In this document: one piece after another, positions 29,770 to 39,312 of the stretch
Numbering within the stretch: the stretch's first letter is position 1
Layout: every line of letters starts with the position of its first letter
DNA from: Shewanella sp. UCD-KL21
GTDB taxonomy: Bacteria; Pseudomonadota; Gammaproteobacteria; Enterobacterales; Shewanellaceae
Direction of reading: 5' to 3'
Assembly: GCF_001957135.1 (NCBI RefSeq)
Contig: NZ_MPHK01000006.1
Location: 62,001 to 126,000 of the forward strand
DNA length: 64,000 bases
Program-made: the position numbers and the translations under genes
Notes under the pieces: model-generated
Told to the model about the DNA's origin: nothing
What the model saw: the letters and a program-made list of their open reading frames with translations, nothing else
Databases searched by the model: none

Positions 29770-30747
29770 ATGACAGAACAAACACAATTGCGCCAATGGG
29801 GTCGTCAAGTCATTGATATTGAAAAGGCAGCATTAGATAACCTTTATCAGTATGTTGACTCCGACGAGTTTGGCCAAGCCTGTGAACTCATTTTAGAATG
29901 TAAAGGCAAAGTCATTGTCATGGGCATGGGCAAATCTGGCCACATTGGCAATAAGATTTCAGCCACACTCGCCAGCACAGGCACACCTGCATTTTTTGTT
30001 CACCCAGGTGAAGCAAGCCATGGCGACTTAGGCGCACTGGCAAAAAATGATATTATTTTAGCCATATCAAATTCTGGTGAAGCCAGTGAAATTCTCACCT
30101 TAATGCCCGTTATACAGCGCATGGGTGTCCCGGTAATCGCGATTACTGGTAAACCAGAATCTAACATGGCCAAGCTATCTAAACTGCATTTATGCATTGA
30201 AGTGCCTGAAGAAGCCTGCCCATTAGGGCTAGCACCAACATCAAGCACCACCGCCACCTTGGTAATGGGTGATGCCTTGGCCGTAGCATTATTGCAAGCG
30301 AAAGGCTTTACCCGTGATGATTTCGCCCTATCCCACCCTGGTGGCTCTTTAGGTCGTAAACTATTACTTAAAGTCAGCGATGTAATGCACAAAGGCGCTG
30401 ATATTCCACAGGTGAAAAGTGAGCTCTGCATTACTGAAACCTTATATGAGATCTCAAATAAAGGTTTAGGCATGACTGCAGTGATCGATAATGCAGACAA
30501 GCTAGTAGGGATCTTTACTGACGGTGATTTACGCCGCGTCATCGATGCTGAAGTGAACCTGCGTACTACCGCTATTGCCGATGTAATGACAACAAACTGC
30601 ATTACCATCAGTCCAGGTATTTTAGCCGCGCAAGCATTACAGATTATGGAAGAAAAAAGTATTAACGGTTTAATTGTCGTAGACGAGAACCAACGCCCAG
30701 TCGGCGCACTTAACATGCTCGATATGGTTAAAGCTGGAGTCATTTAA
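29770..30747 (+). CDS. kdsD: D-arabinose 5-phosphate isomerase KdsD
   Basis: Converts ribulose 5-phosphate to arabinose 5-phosphate for Kdo synthesis. The SIS domain (about 30-180) has 'VMGMGKSGHIGNKISATLASTGTPAFFVHPGEASHGDLG' (key GMGKSGHIGNK and HPGEASHGD) and 'AISNSGEASEI'. Two CBS domains follow (about 205-325: DVMHKGADIP, ADVMTTNCITISPG). The ATG at 29770 follows GAGAG. The downstream kdsC starts 1 base after the stop. Confidence 0.96.
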   Translation: MTEQTQLRQWGRQVIDIEKAALDNLYQYVDSDEFGQACELILECKGKVIVMGMGKSGHIGNKISATLASTGTPAFFVHPGEASHGDLGALAKNDIILAISNSGEASEILTLMPVIQRMGVPVIAITGKPESNMAKLSKLHLCIEVPEEACPLGLAPTSSTTATLVMGDALAVALLQAKGFTRDDFALSHPGGSLGRKLLLKVSDVMHKGADIPQVKSELCITETLYEISNKGLGMTAVIDNADKLVGIFTDGDLRRVIDAEVNLRTTAIADVMTTNCITISPGILAAQALQIMEEKSINGLIVVDENQRPVGALNMLDMVKAGVI

Positions 30748-30748
30748 C

Positions 30749-31315
30749 ATGTCATTACACGAAACACTGCACCAAGGTTTTTACGGCCCAATCTCTGATG
30801 ATGTTTGGCAAAAAGCCAAAAAAATTAAGCTGCTTATTTGCGATGTCGATGGGGTCTTTTCCGATGGCCGTATTTATTTAAGTAATGCAGGGGAAGAGTT
30901 AAAAGCATTTCATACCCGTGATGGTTATGGCATTCGCTCTATTTTAACCAGTAATATTCATGTTGCTGTGATAACCGGCCGTAAGTCTGCCATTGTGGAA
31001 AATAGAATGACCGCTTTAGGTGTCACTCATATTTATCAAGGTGTTGATGATAAACTGGTGCCCTACCAAAGCCTGTTAGATACCTATGGCGTTAGCCCAG
31101 ATGAAGTCGCCTATATCGGTGATGACATGGTTGACTTACCAGTGATGAAACAGGTTGGCCTTGCAGTTTGTGTGGCTGATGGCCATCCTTATGTGAAACA
31201 ACATTGCCATATGACCACCACCATTAACGGCGGAAATGGCGCATTACGCGAACTCACCGATTTGCTATTACTTAGCCAAGATAAGTTTGAAAATGCCCAC
31301 GGAATGAGTATATGA
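30749..31315 (+). CDS. kdsC: 3-deoxy-D-manno-octulosonate 8-phosphate phosphatase KdsC
   Basis: An HAD-superfamily C0-type phosphatase. Motif I is ICDVDGVFSDGRIY, motif II is in AVITGRKS, and motif III/IV is 'YIGDDMVDLPVMKQVGLAVCVADGHP' (key YIGDDMVDLPVM). The 188 residues are usual. It releases Kdo from Kdo-8-P. The stop overlaps the lptC start by four bases. Confidence 0.96.
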   Translation: MSLHETLHQGFYGPISDDVWQKAKKIKLLICDVDGVFSDGRIYLSNAGEELKAFHTRDGYGIRSILTSNIHVAVITGRKSAIVENRMTALGVTHIYQGVDDKLVPYQSLLDTYGVSPDEVAYIGDDMVDLPVMKQVGLAVCVADGHPYVKQHCHMTTTINGGNGALRELTDLLLLSQDKFENAHGMSI

Positions 31316-31872
31316 GCCGAGTGACCTTCGCTATTATCGGATTTTTTGGCGCAGCCTTAGTCCTTTATTGGCAAGTACAAGTTAAACGTAGTCAGATGGA
31401 GGCAAATAAATTGCCTGCGCCTGCTCGCCCTGATTTTATCGCCAATGACTTACGCACCACTGAATTTAATGAGCAAGGTTTAGTGCAAAGCCGAGTCTCA
31501 GCGAAATACATGGAGCACTTTCAGCAAAGTAATGAAACCATGTTTACTGAGCCTGTCTACCTTATTTATCCTGAGAATGGTGAAGCCGAATGGCAATTAA
31601 GCGCAGATTTAGGCAAGCTGAATAATGAAACAGGCAAAGTAGTTTTAGAAAATAATGTTATTATTGATGCAATAAACATCGACGAGCCAGTACAATCTTT
31701 GACAACCACCATGTTGGCACTCGATATGAACACCATGATCTTGACCTCAGATAGACAAATTCTTGTTACTGGGTCAGATTTTAATATACAAGGTTTAGGC
31801 CTGTATGCTGATTTAAATGCTCAAGAACTTGAACTTTTAAGTCAAGTAGAAGGAACGTATGAAGCAAAGTAA
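31312..31872 (+). CDS. lptC: LPS export protein LptC
   Basis: A bitopic inner-membrane protein passing LPS from LptBFG to LptA. One N-terminal transmembrane helix (residues 5-22, VTFAIIGFFGAALVLYW) is followed by a periplasmic beta-jellyroll with 'DFIANDLRTTEFNEQGLVQSRVSAKYMEHF' (key DFIANDLRTTEF). The 186 residues match the family. It overlaps lptA by 14 bases. Confidence 0.93.
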   Translation: MSRVTFAIIGFFGAALVLYWQVQVKRSQMEANKLPAPARPDFIANDLRTTEFNEQGLVQSRVSAKYMEHFQQSNETMFTEPVYLIYPENGEAEWQLSADLGKLNNETGKVVLENNVIIDAINIDEPVQSLTTTMLALDMNTMILTSDRQILVTGSDFNIQGLGLYADLNAQELELLSQVEGTYEAK

Positions 31873-32569
31873 ACTTTTGATTGCCTCGCTACTCAGTGTA
31901 GTCAGTATTGCCAGCGCATATGCAAAAGAAGGCGATTTACAGCAAGAGCTTAAAGTCGCAGCTGTGAGCCAAAAAGCTGACATAAAAAACAATCAGGTCA
32001 TCTTCTATGGCCCAGTTAATGTGACCCAAGGGTCGATTAACATTAATGCCGACGAATTACGCGCATTTGGCACCGAAAGCGGCGCCCAAAAAACCATGGT
32101 TGCCACAGGTAACCCTGCGACATTCTCGCAAGAGTTAGATGACGGCCGTATTGGTACTGCTAGCGCAAACGAAATTAGATATGAACTTGCTACTAGCATT
32201 TTAACCTTAACGGGTAATGCTAAACTGGACCAAGCTGGCAGCCAGGTTACTGGCAACCTAATTAGCTACAACATTGAAAAGCAGCAGTTAATTGCTGAAA
32301 GCACCGGTACTGGCGAAGATCGGGTTATCACTATTTTTCAACCAGAAAATCACCCTGACTTGATTGATTCTGAAAACAAAAAAGATGAGCAACCACAGTT
32401 ACCAGACAGCACCAAACCCAGTGACGACACGCCGCCAGCAATAATTGAAAACAACAACTTATCTGCTGTAGAGGCTGTAAACTCAACTGAAGTAACCGAA
32501 GTAACTGAATCACTTAACGCTGAGGCGCAGGCGACATTGTCAGCCCCAGCAGCTGAGCAAAATGACTAA
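31859..32569 (+). CDS. lptA: LPS transport periplasmic protein LptA with long C-terminal tail
   Basis: A signal peptide ends at SAYA. The OstA/LptA jellyroll spans about residues 30-155: '[32 protein letters not shown]' (key [17 protein letters not shown]), '[10 protein letters not shown]' and '[30 protein letters not shown]' (key [14 protein letters not shown]). After about residue 165 comes a Pro/Thr/Glu/Asn-rich, probably disordered tail of about 65 residues, not typical of E. coli LptA (185 residues in all). AAGGAA lies just before the ATG. The stop overlaps the lptB start (TAATG). Confidence 0.92.
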   Translation: MKQSKLLIASLLSVVSIASAYAKEGDLQQELKVAAVSQKADIKNNQVIFYGPVNVTQGSININADELRAFGTESGAQKTMVATGNPATFSQELDDGRIGTASANEIRYELATSILTLTGNAKLDQAGSQVTGNLISYNIEKQQLIAESTGTGEDRVITIFQPENHPDLIDSENKKDEQPQLPDSTKPSDDTPPAIIENNNLSAVEAVNSTEVTEVTESLNAEAQATLSAPAAEQND

Positions 32570-33300
32570 TGACCCAAATTACGTTAACCGCTGAAAATCT
32601 CGCTAAGAGTTATAAAAGTCGCCAGGTAGTAAAAGATGTCAGCCTGACGGTAAAAACCGGCCAAATTGTGGGCTTACTTGGCCCTAATGGCGCGGGTAAA
32701 ACCACCACCTTTTATATGGTCGTAGGCCTAGTCAAAAGTGATAAGGGCCGCATTCTGATCGATGAAGATGATTTAACCGCAGATCCAATGCATTTGCGTG
32801 CCCGAAAAGGCATTGGCTACTTACCTCAAGAAGCCAGTATTTTTCGTAAGCTCACAGTACACGATAATATAATGGCAGTACTTCAAACTCGCAAAAGCTT
32901 ATCAAACGAGCAGCGCATCGAAGAACTGGAACATTTATTAGAAGAATTTAACATAACTCATATCCGTGATAGCCAAGGTATGGCGCTATCAGGAGGCGAG
33001 CGTCGCCGCGTTGAAATTGCACGCGCATTAGCGGCAAATCCTAAGTTTATTTTATTAGATGAACCTTTTGCAGGGGTAGATCCTATCTCAGTCATCGACA
33101 TCAAGAAAATTATTCAACAACTTAAAAGCCGTGGTTTAGGGGTGCTAATTACCGACCATAATGTACGTGAAACACTTGATGTGTGTGAGCGGGCATATAT
33201 TGTCAGTCACGGAAACTTGATTGCTGAAGGAACACCAGCTGAGATCTTAGTCAATCAGCAAGTTAGGTCGGTATACTTAGGTGAACAATTCAAGCTATAG
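32569..33300 (+). CDS. lptB: LPS export ABC transporter ATPase LptB
   Basis: The sequence shows Walker [14 protein letters not shown], a Q-loop in YLPQEAS, the signature [16 protein letters not shown], Walker [14 protein letters not shown] and the H-loop [13 protein letters not shown]. The 243 residues are standard. It powers LPS extraction with LptFG, which are not in this window. It is the last gene of the kdsD-lptB run, before rpoN. Confidence 0.98.
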   Translation: MTQITLTAENLAKSYKSRQVVKDVSLTVKTGQIVGLLGPNGAGKTTTFYMVVGLVKSDKGRILIDEDDLTADPMHLRARKGIGYLPQEASIFRKLTVHDNIMAVLQTRKSLSNEQRIEELEHLLEEFNITHIRDSQGMALSGGERRRVEIARALAANPKFILLDEPFAGVDPISVIDIKKIIQQLKSRGLGVLITDHNVRETLDVCERAYIVSHGNLIAEGTPAEILVNQQVRSVYLGEQFKL

Positions 33301-33434
33301 TTAGCACTATTCAGTTTTTAGTATGGCATTCGCGGCCAACAACAAACCTTAATCTAGTCTATTTTTCTAGGATCATAAACTAGCTTCCACACTGTTTGTC
33401 GCGATGATGTAATTCAATTAGGGACAAGCGGTAC

Positions 33435-34919
33435 ATGAAAGCCTCACTCCAACTCAAAATGGGTCAACACTTAACCATGACCCCACAGTTGCAACAAGCG
33501 ATTCGCTTATTGCAGCTTTCCTCATTGGAGCTACAGCAAGAAATTCAACAAGCACTTGATTCAAACCCGCTATTAGAGCTTGAAGACGAATTCACTAAAG
33601 CCAAAGAACCGGTAAAAGAAAACGCCCTGCAAACTGACACCGATTTTAGTGATAATAGCCAAGTCACCATAGAAAAAGACACCTCAACGGTTGATACCAC
33701 TGAATCGCTCACTAAAGATTCGATGCCTGAAGAACTCCCTATGGATACCACTTGGGATGAGGTGTATACCGCCTCACCGACTTCTGGCTCTGGCGCTGTC
33801 TCAAGCGGTGATGATATGCCGTTTCAAGGCGAAACCAGCGAAGGCTTGTACGAGCATCTTGAATGGCAAAAAAACCTCACTCCCTTTTCTGAAAATGACT
33901 TAGTGATTGCTACCGCCATTATTGATGCCATTGATGAACGCGGTTACCTCACCCAGACTGTTGAAGACATTTTGCAATCCTTAGGCACTGACGACATCGA
34001 ACTCGATGAAGTTGAAGCGGTACTTAAACGGGTACAACACTTCGATCCTGTCGGCATTGCAGCACGAGATTTAAGTGAGTGCCTATTAATTCAATTAGGC
34101 CAATACCCTGATGAAATTCCTTGCATAGATAATGTTAAGTTACTGATTAAAGATCATCTTGATTTAATCGCCGGTCGTGACTTTAGGTTACTGATGCGTA
34201 AAACCAAGCTTAAAGAAGATGACTTACGTGAAGCCATTGAATTTATTCAAACGCTCAATCCACGTCCAGGCTTGCAAATTACCCCCATTAAAGATGAATA
34301 CGTCATTCCTGATGTCACTGTACTTAAAAAGAATGGTCGCTGGGTGGTCGAGCTCAATCCAGATAACATGCCTAAAATTGGCGTTAATCAGCAATACGCC
34401 GCTATGGCCAAAGGCGGTTCAAGCCAAGCTGACAGCCAATTTATTCGAGGTCATTTACAAGAAGCCAAATGGTTTATCAAAAGCATCGATAGCCGTAATG
34501 AAACCCTATTAAAAGTAGCCAATTGTATCGTGCAATTTCAGCAAGGTTTCTTTGAGTTTGGTGAAGAAGCAATGAAGCCGATGGTGCTCAATGATATTGC
34601 TGAAGCGGTTGAAATGCACGAGTCGACCATTTCACGGGTCACGACCCAAAAATACATGCATACCCCCCGTGGACTTTTTGAACTAAAATATTTTTTCTCA
34701 AGCCATGTCAGTACCGATGATGGTGGAGAATGCTCTTCTACAGCCATTCGCGCATTTATTAAAAAGCTCGTGGCTGCAGAAAACCCGAAAAAGCCTCTTA
34801 GTGATAGTAAAATGACGACACTATTGGCTGAACAAGGGATTAACGTTGCTCGGCGTACGATAGCCAAATATCGAGAAGCAATGCTCATCCCTCCCTCAAA
34901 CCAACGCAAAAGTTTATAA
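33435..34919 (+). CDS. rpoN: RNA polymerase sigma-54 factor
   Basis: Region I is clear at the N-terminus ([33 protein letters not shown], key [18 protein letters not shown]). It is followed by an acidic region II (about 50-125), the core-binding domain, and a C-terminal helix-turn-helix and RpoN box ([10 protein letters not shown]). The 494 residues are usual. The downstream hpf-ptsN-rapZ-ptsO arrangement is the classic rpoN cluster. A 134-base gap separates it from lptB. Confidence 0.98.
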   Translation: MKASLQLKMGQHLTMTPQLQQAIRLLQLSSLELQQEIQQALDSNPLLELEDEFTKAKEPVKENALQTDTDFSDNSQVTIEKDTSTVDTTESLTKDSMPEELPMDTTWDEVYTASPTSGSGAVSSGDDMPFQGETSEGLYEHLEWQKNLTPFSENDLVIATAIIDAIDERGYLTQTVEDILQSLGTDDIELDEVEAVLKRVQHFDPVGIAARDLSECLLIQLGQYPDEIPCIDNVKLLIKDHLDLIAGRDFRLLMRKTKLKEDDLREAIEFIQTLNPRPGLQITPIKDEYVIPDVTVLKKNGRWVVELNPDNMPKIGVNQQYAAMAKGGSSQADSQFIRGHLQEAKWFIKSIDSRNETLLKVANCIVQFQQGFFEFGEEAMKPMVLNDIAEAVEMHESTISRVTTQKYMHTPRGLFELKYFFSSHVSTDDGGECSSTAIRAFIKKLVAAENPKKPLSDSKMTTLLAEQGINVARRTIAKYREAMLIPPSNQRKSL

Positions 34920-34943
34920 ATTTTTGTTATTGGAGGATGAACT

Positions 34944-35231
34944 ATGCAAATTAACCTGACTGGAAACCATATTGAAATAACCCAATCGTTACGGGAATAC
35001 GTGCAAACAAAATTTTCAAAACTTGAACGACACTTCGAACAGATCAATAATGTACATGTTGTGCTCGATGTTCAAAAGCTACAACAGATTGCTGAAGCTA
35101 AACTGCACCTCAAAGGTGGTGAAGTGTTTGCTGTATCGCGTAACGCAGATATGTATGTGGCAATAGACGCCCTGATAGACAAGTTAGACCGTCAGGTAAT
35201 TAAACATAAAGAGAAACTCACTAAGCATTAA
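34944..35231 (+). CDS. hpf: Ribosome hibernation promoting factor HPf (short form)
   Basis: A 95-residue beta-alpha-beta-beta-beta-alpha protein starting MQINLTGNHIEITQSLREYV, with 'KFSKLERHFEQINNVHVVLDV' (key KLERHFEQINNVHVVL) and 'RNADMYVAIDALIDKLDRQVIKHKEK' (key MYVAIDALIDKLDRQ). Short HPF works with RMF to form 100S ribosomes. GGAGG lies upstream of the ATG. It follows rpoN by 24 bases. Confidence 0.95.
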   Translation: MQINLTGNHIEITQSLREYVQTKFSKLERHFEQINNVHVVLDVQKLQQIAEAKLHLKGGEVFAVSRNADMYVAIDALIDKLDRQVIKHKEKLTKH

Positions 35232-35233
35232 CG

Positions 35234-35677
35234 ATGGAACTTCGTACCATCCTGCAGCCGGCGTGCACTACCTGTGCCACTCCGGGCAGTAAGAAAAAGG
35301 TACTGGAATTAATCAGCAATTTAATGGCTGCCCAGTACCCAACCCTTTCTTCACAGGCTATTTTTGAAAGTCTAATAGCGCGTGAAAAAATGGGCAGTAC
35401 AGGTATCGGAAATGGCATAGCAATTCCACATGGGCGCTTAGATAATATCGAAGAACCCATTGCAATTTTAATCAAATGCGAAGAGCCAATCGCCTTTGAT
35501 GCCATAGACAAGCAACCTGTAGATATTTTATTTGCGCTTCTTGTACCTGCAGAACAGTGCCAGCAACACCTAAGCACATTATCTAGCATGGCAGAGAAAC
35601 TCAGTGATAAATTGATACTTAAACGACTTCGAAAGAGTCATGACGCTACAGAACTTTATCAGGTTATTACTGCATGA
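35234..35677 (+). CDS. ptsN: Nitrogen PTS EIIA component PtsN
   Basis: A regulatory EIIA-Ntr with the phosphorylated histidine in [15 protein letters not shown] (His66) and the flanking '[14 protein letters not shown]'. The 147 residues are near the family norm. It begins 2 bases after the hpf stop and overlaps rapZ by four bases. It accepts phosphate from NPr (ptsO, below) and regulates potassium transport and envelope functions in relatives. Confidence 0.96.
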   Translation: MELRTILQPACTTCATPGSKKKVLELISNLMAAQYPTLSSQAIFESLIAREKMGSTGIGNGIAIPHGRLDNIEEPIAILIKCEEPIAFDAIDKQPVDILFALLVPAEQCQQHLSTLSSMAEKLSDKLILKRLRKSHDATELYQVITA

Positions 35678-36522
35678 AACTTGTCATCGTATCGGGACGT
35701 TCAGGTTCAGGAAAATCAGTGGCACTGAGAGTGCTTGAAGATTTAGGTTATTACTGTGTTGATAACCTGCCACTGCCACTGATTGGCAGCCTGCTTGAAC
35801 AGCTTAAAGATAGTAACGAACTTGTCGCCATTAGCGTCGATGTGCGTAATATCGAAGAGCAAGGCAAAGTGCTCAAAGAGCAAATTGCTTTACTGTCTGA
35901 CGATACCAGCATTACCAGTTTCTTTTTAAACGCCAACGATAAAGTGTTACTGAAGCGTTTTAGTGAGACCCGCCGATTACACCCACTGTCTAAAAATCAA
36001 ATTTCGTTACAAGAAGCCATTAAGCTTGAAGGGCGGTTACTCGAACCCATAGCTAAAATGGTTGATCACTATATCGACACCTCGCAAACTAATATCTACG
36101 ACTTAAGCGATCATGTTCGGCAAATCCTACTAGGCAGTGTTGATAAAGAATTAGTGGTACATTTTGAGTCATTTGGTTTTAAGCATGGCATGCCGGCTGA
36201 AGCAGACTTTATGTTTGATGTGCGCTTTTTACCTAATCCACACTGGGAGCTTGAATTAAGGCCCTACACTGGTTTAGATGCGCCCGTACAGGAGTTCTTA
36301 GAGCGACAGCCTTTGGTGAATAAGTTTATCTGGCAAATTGAAAACCTCTTTGACACTTGGATGCCACATTTAGAGCGTAATAACCGCAGTTATCTGACCA
36401 TTGCCATTGGTTGTACTGGCGGTCAGCACCGTTCGGTTTATATTGCCGATCAGCTCGCTAAACGTTTCAACAACTCTAAGCACAAAGTCAGCGCCCGCCA
36501 TAGAGAGCTTGGCATTGAATAA
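35674..36522 (+). CDS. rapZ: RNase adapter protein RapZ
   Basis: An RNA-binding adapter that delivers GlmZ to RNase E and thereby controls glucosamine-6-phosphate synthase. The N-terminal P-loop is [12 protein letters not shown] (residues 8-19), with '[15 protein letters not shown]'. The C-terminal domain has '[25 protein letters not shown]' (key [20 protein letters not shown]) and '[17 protein letters not shown]'. The 282 residues are standard. Its stop overlaps the start of ptsO. Confidence 0.97.
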   Translation: MKLVIVSGRSGSGKSVALRVLEDLGYYCVDNLPLPLIGSLLEQLKDSNELVAISVDVRNIEEQGKVLKEQIALLSDDTSITSFFLNANDKVLLKRFSETRRLHPLSKNQISLQEAIKLEGRLLEPIAKMVDHYIDTSQTNIYDLSDHVRQILLGSVDKELVVHFESFGFKHGMPAEADFMFDVRFLPNPHWELELRPYTGLDAPVQEFLERQPLVNKFIWQIENLFDTWMPHLERNNRSYLTIAIGCTGGQHRSVYIADQLAKRFNNSKHKVSARHRELGIE

Positions 36523-36820
36523 GCTAACCACAACGCCAGCTGAAACGCCGGCCTATTCAAAGCAAATTACCATTAGTAACAAGCTAGGCTTGCATGCGCG
36601 AGCGGCGACTAAACTGGCCATTTTAGCTACCGAGTTTGACGCGACTATCACCCTTATCCAAGGTGAGAAACAAGCCAGTGCTGCCAGTGTATTGGGATTA
36701 TTAATGTTAGAAAGTGGCATTGGTAAAATCATTACTGTTGAAGCTCAAGGCCGTGATGCAGAGCAAGCCCTAGAGGCCGTATGCAAGTTAATCAACGATA
36801 AATTTGACGAAGAAAGCTAA
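36515..36820 (+). CDS. ptsO: Nitrogen-PTS phosphocarrier NPr
   Basis: An HPr-like protein. The active-site histidine is in [14 protein letters not shown] (His27 with this start), followed by '[19 protein letters not shown]' in place of the regulatory serine motif and the C-terminal '[18 protein letters not shown]'. The TTG at 36515, overlapping the rapZ stop and preceded by GAGAG, gives 101 residues. No ATG lies between it and the HPr core, so a non-ATG start is needed. It ends the rpoN cluster. Confidence 0.93.
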   Translation: MNKLTTTPAETPAYSKQITISNKLGLHARAATKLAILATEFDATITLIQGEKQASAASVLGLLMLESGIGKIITVEAQGRDAEQALEAVCKLINDKFDEES

Positions 36821-37018
36821 CCGTCACCGTCCTGTAAATCTTCGCGATAACACAGCCTCTCAGTTTCAGCATTATTTTGTTAGCTATACTAAACACATCA
36901 CAGCTCAGTATTAAGCTATTCATGGATTACACATAAAGCTTTCAGGCATTAGAAATTTCTTCATTCTTTCCGGTGAGTTAAGTTAACATTTCATCATCGT
37001 CTTTTTCAGGAGTAGCCA

Positions 37019-38380
37019 ATGGGTATCGAAGTCATCGACAGCGAACTTACCGAACAACGTCTTAATCAGCTTACACAAGCATTAGGTAGCGGTATGTTTG
37101 TCCATGTCAGAAATATGCTTCATGACATGGCCGCCTCCGATGTCGCATTGATCCTTGAATCATCACCGCCGAAAACTCGTCAAGTGTTATGGCAACTGAT
37201 TGATCATGAACAAGCGGGTGAAATTCTAGAAGAACTCGGTGAAGAATTAAAAGATTCACTCATCAGTGCCATGACGCCCGAAAAAGTGGCCCAAGCCACC
37301 TCAGGCATGGATACCGATGACTTGGCTTACATCTTAAGAAGTTTGCCAGATGCCGTTTATAAAAAAGTACTGCAATCCATGAGCAGTCAAGACCGCCATC
37401 GCGTCGAACAAGCACTGTCATACCCTGATGATACCGCTGGTAGTATCATGAATACCGACACGGTGACTTTACGCCCTGATGTTAATATTGATGTGGTATT
37501 ACGCTACTTGCGCCAGCGTGGCAATTTACCCGACACCACAGATACCTTATATGTGGTTGATCGCAACGATCATGTTCTTGGTGGGGTGCGCCTTGCCGAT
37601 CTGCTCACTTGTAACCCCAACTCAACCATTCGCAGCATCATGGACCCTGAGTTAGAAAGTATCCCAGTAGATATGCCAGACAATGAAGTGGCGCAATTGT
37701 TTGAACGCCATGACTGGATTTCAGCACCTGTGGTGGATGAGCAACAAAAACTACTGGGACGTATCACCATTGATGATGTGGTGGATGTTATTCGTGAAGA
37801 CGCCGAACACTCAATGATGGGGATGGCGGGTATGGATGACGATGAAGATACCTTCGGCCCGGTGATGAAAAGTACCTTCAGACGCTCGCTATGGCTTACC
37901 ATTAACTTGTTTGCCGCCTTGCTTGCTGCATCAGTGAGTAATATGTTTGAAGGCACCTTAGAGCAATTTGCCACCATCGCGATTTTAATGACTATTGTCC
38001 CTAGCATGGGCGGTGTGGCAGGTAACCAAACCTTAGCTCTGGTTATTCGTGGTATCGCCTTGGGTCATATTGGCCAAAGTAACTCACGCTGGCTAATTGG
38101 CAAAGAGCTCGCCATTGGTTTTCTTAATGGCCTCATGTGGTCGGTATTGGTCTTCTTTGCAGTGTGGCTATGGAAAGGTGATATGGCACTGGGCGGTCTC
38201 ATTGGCGGCGCGATGCTCATTAACATGACCGTTGCCGGACTAGCGGGTGCCAGTATTCCACTCATACTTAAAAAACTCAATATCGATCCGGCATTGGCTG
38301 GCGGTATGGTACTGACTACAGTCACCGATGTGATTGGCTTATTCGCCTTTTTAGGCTTAGCGACCATTTTCTTAATGTAG
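37019..38380 (+). CDS. mgtE: Magnesium transporter MgtE
   Basis: It has an N-terminal superhelical domain (about 20-130), two CBS domains (about 135-260: 'YPDDTAGSIMNTDTVTL', 'DNEVAQLFERHDWISAPVVD') and five transmembrane helices (about 290-453). The pore motif region is 'PSMGGVAGNQTLALVIRGIALG', with key GGVAGNQTLALVIRG, where Mg2+ enters. The 453 residues are standard. CAGGAG precedes the ATG. It is a single-gene unit with a terminator at 38410. Confidence 0.96.
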   Translation: MGIEVIDSELTEQRLNQLTQALGSGMFVHVRNMLHDMAASDVALILESSPPKTRQVLWQLIDHEQAGEILEELGEELKDSLISAMTPEKVAQATSGMDTDDLAYILRSLPDAVYKKVLQSMSSQDRHRVEQALSYPDDTAGSIMNTDTVTLRPDVNIDVVLRYLRQRGNLPDTTDTLYVVDRNDHVLGGVRLADLLTCNPNSTIRSIMDPELESIPVDMPDNEVAQLFERHDWISAPVVDEQQKLLGRITIDDVVDVIREDAEHSMMGMAGMDDDEDTFGPVMKSTFRRSLWLTINLFAALLAASVSNMFEGTLEQFATIAILMTIVPSMGGVAGNQTLALVIRGIALGHIGQSNSRWLIGKELAIGFLNGLMWSVLVFFAVWLWKGDMALGGLIGGAMLINMTVAGLAGASIPLILKKLNIDPALAGGMVLTTVTDVIGLFAFLGLATIFLM

Positions 38381-38409
38381 CACCGTAAAACAGCTTCTCT
38401 GACCAGCAT

Positions 38410-38437
38410 AAAAAGCGGCATTCATTGCCGCTTTTTT
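38410..38437 (+). terminator. Terminator of mgtE
   Basis: The stem AAAAAGCGGCA/TGCCGCTTTTTT with a short loop lies 30 bases past the mgtE stop. It separates mgtE from the accessory region that follows. Confidence 0.85.
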
Positions 38438-38712
38438 GTGCGTTAAAACCCTAGACTTTTAATGGTTACTTTTTTTTACCAATTAAAATCAATTCGCACC
38501 AAAATAGCACTTTTGCACCAAGATGTTTCACGCCTACTTTTTAGAGCTAACACTTCAAAAAAATAAGTTACTGTAATAAAAGGGTAAAATATTTATTTCA
38601 TAATTGGCACAAGTATTCCATTGAGTTATGTATCACTAAAGAGGTAGTGTTTAATTTGACCAATTTGGTGGATAAATTTAAGCCTTATAAATTTGAATAG
38701 CAGCAGGAGTCG
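38438..38712. other. AT-rich spacer upstream of HTH/array locus
   Basis: No gene seen. It holds a sigma-54-like sequence at 38605-38620 (TGGCAC-AAGTA-TTCCA; the -12 GC is CC) and a CCAATTTGG palindrome near 38662. No good sigma-70 promoter was found, although this is where transcription of the HTH gene should start. Confidence 0.3.
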
Positions 38713-38805
38713 ATGATGAAATTATTACACACATGTTTGAATCTTTGTCGTAATCAGTGTCACTTTTATAAGCATGTAGGCTGTAGCCTATGGGAAGTAG
38801 AATAG
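38713..38805 (+). CDS. 30-codon Cys-rich peptide upstream of HTH gene
   Basis: This short frame starts ATG ATG AAA. GGAG is placed 6 bases before the second ATG, one of the better ribosome sites in the area. It encodes 30 residues with four cysteines (MMKLLHTCLNLC ... GCSLWEVE). The DNA near its end holds a small hairpin (TAGGCT/AGCCTA). It could be a leader peptide, a small regulatory protein or chance. The HTH gene follows 51 bases later. Confidence 0.35.
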   Translation: MMKLLHTCLNLCRNQCHFYKHVGCSLWEVE

Positions 38806-38856
38806 TCTTATCGTTAAGCCGACGAAGTTAATCGCTTTTAAATGCTTGGAGCTAAT

Positions 38857-39156
38857 ATGTCAGCACAAACAAAGTTTTATCCCGAGAGCTTTCAGCAGCA
38901 AGTGATCGCTGAAGTGAAGCAACATAATCGATTAATTTCTGATGTTGCTAAGCAATACAGCATCTCAGCAAAAACGGTTTACCAATGGGTTAAAAATAAA
39001 GAAACCACGATGACATCAAAAGCTAATGCCGAGGGCGTGACCACTCGCAAGCGTACACAAGCTAAACAGAAAAGCGCTTTAGTGTCAGAGATAGCTCACT
39101 TACAACTAAAGTTATCTCAGCTGAATCAGCAGCTGTTATCGATTAATAGCAATTAG
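38857..39156 (+). CDS. Solitary IS3-OrfA-like helix-turn-helix protein
   Basis: With the ATG at 38857 (GGAG 6 bases upstream) it encodes 99 residues. Residues 5-47 match the HTH_Tnp_1 domain of IS3-family OrfA: FYPESFQQQVIAEVKQH, then DVAKQYSISAKTVYQWVKNK. The C-terminal quarter is a short leucine-zipper-like coiled coil (EIAHLQLKLSQLNQQLLS), as in OrfA dimers. There is no OrfB with a DDE domain, no frameshift window leading into one and no IS3 inverted repeats; instead the stop is followed within about 12 bases by the tandem structured array. I infer a domesticated DNA-binding protein tied to the array. Confidence 0.8.
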   Translation: MSAQTKFYPESFQQQVIAEVKQHNRLISDVAKQYSISAKTVYQWVKNKETTMTSKANAEGVTTRKRTQAKQKSALVSEIAHLQLKLSQLNQQLLSINSN

Positions 39157-39167
39157 TGGGGGTTAAC

Positions 39168-39312
39168 ACAGTTCCGACAAACTTGATTGAATTAAACGCT
39201 GCCCCCATCAGCAATTAATTAGCGACAAATCTATTTTAATAATAGAACTGCTTAGCCTCAAGTTTGTCAATTTTATTACAAAAAGCTGATATAAAGCAGC
39301 TATGTAAGTTAA
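39168..39312 (+). repeat. Array unit 0 (3' half only)
   Basis: Matches the second half of the later units. The long-range stem is ACAAACTTGA (39177-39186) with TCAAGTTTGT (39258-39267), perfect over 10 bp; the inner C-loop hairpin GCTG-CCCCCAT-CAGC begins near 39199. The constant TCAATTTTATT follows. The first half of the unit is missing, its place being taken by the HTH gene. Confidence 0.65.

Noticed and set aside
30000-30743. Long minus-strand frame opposite kdsD
   Set aside because: Shadow of the well-supported kdsD gene; no start signal and no known domain.
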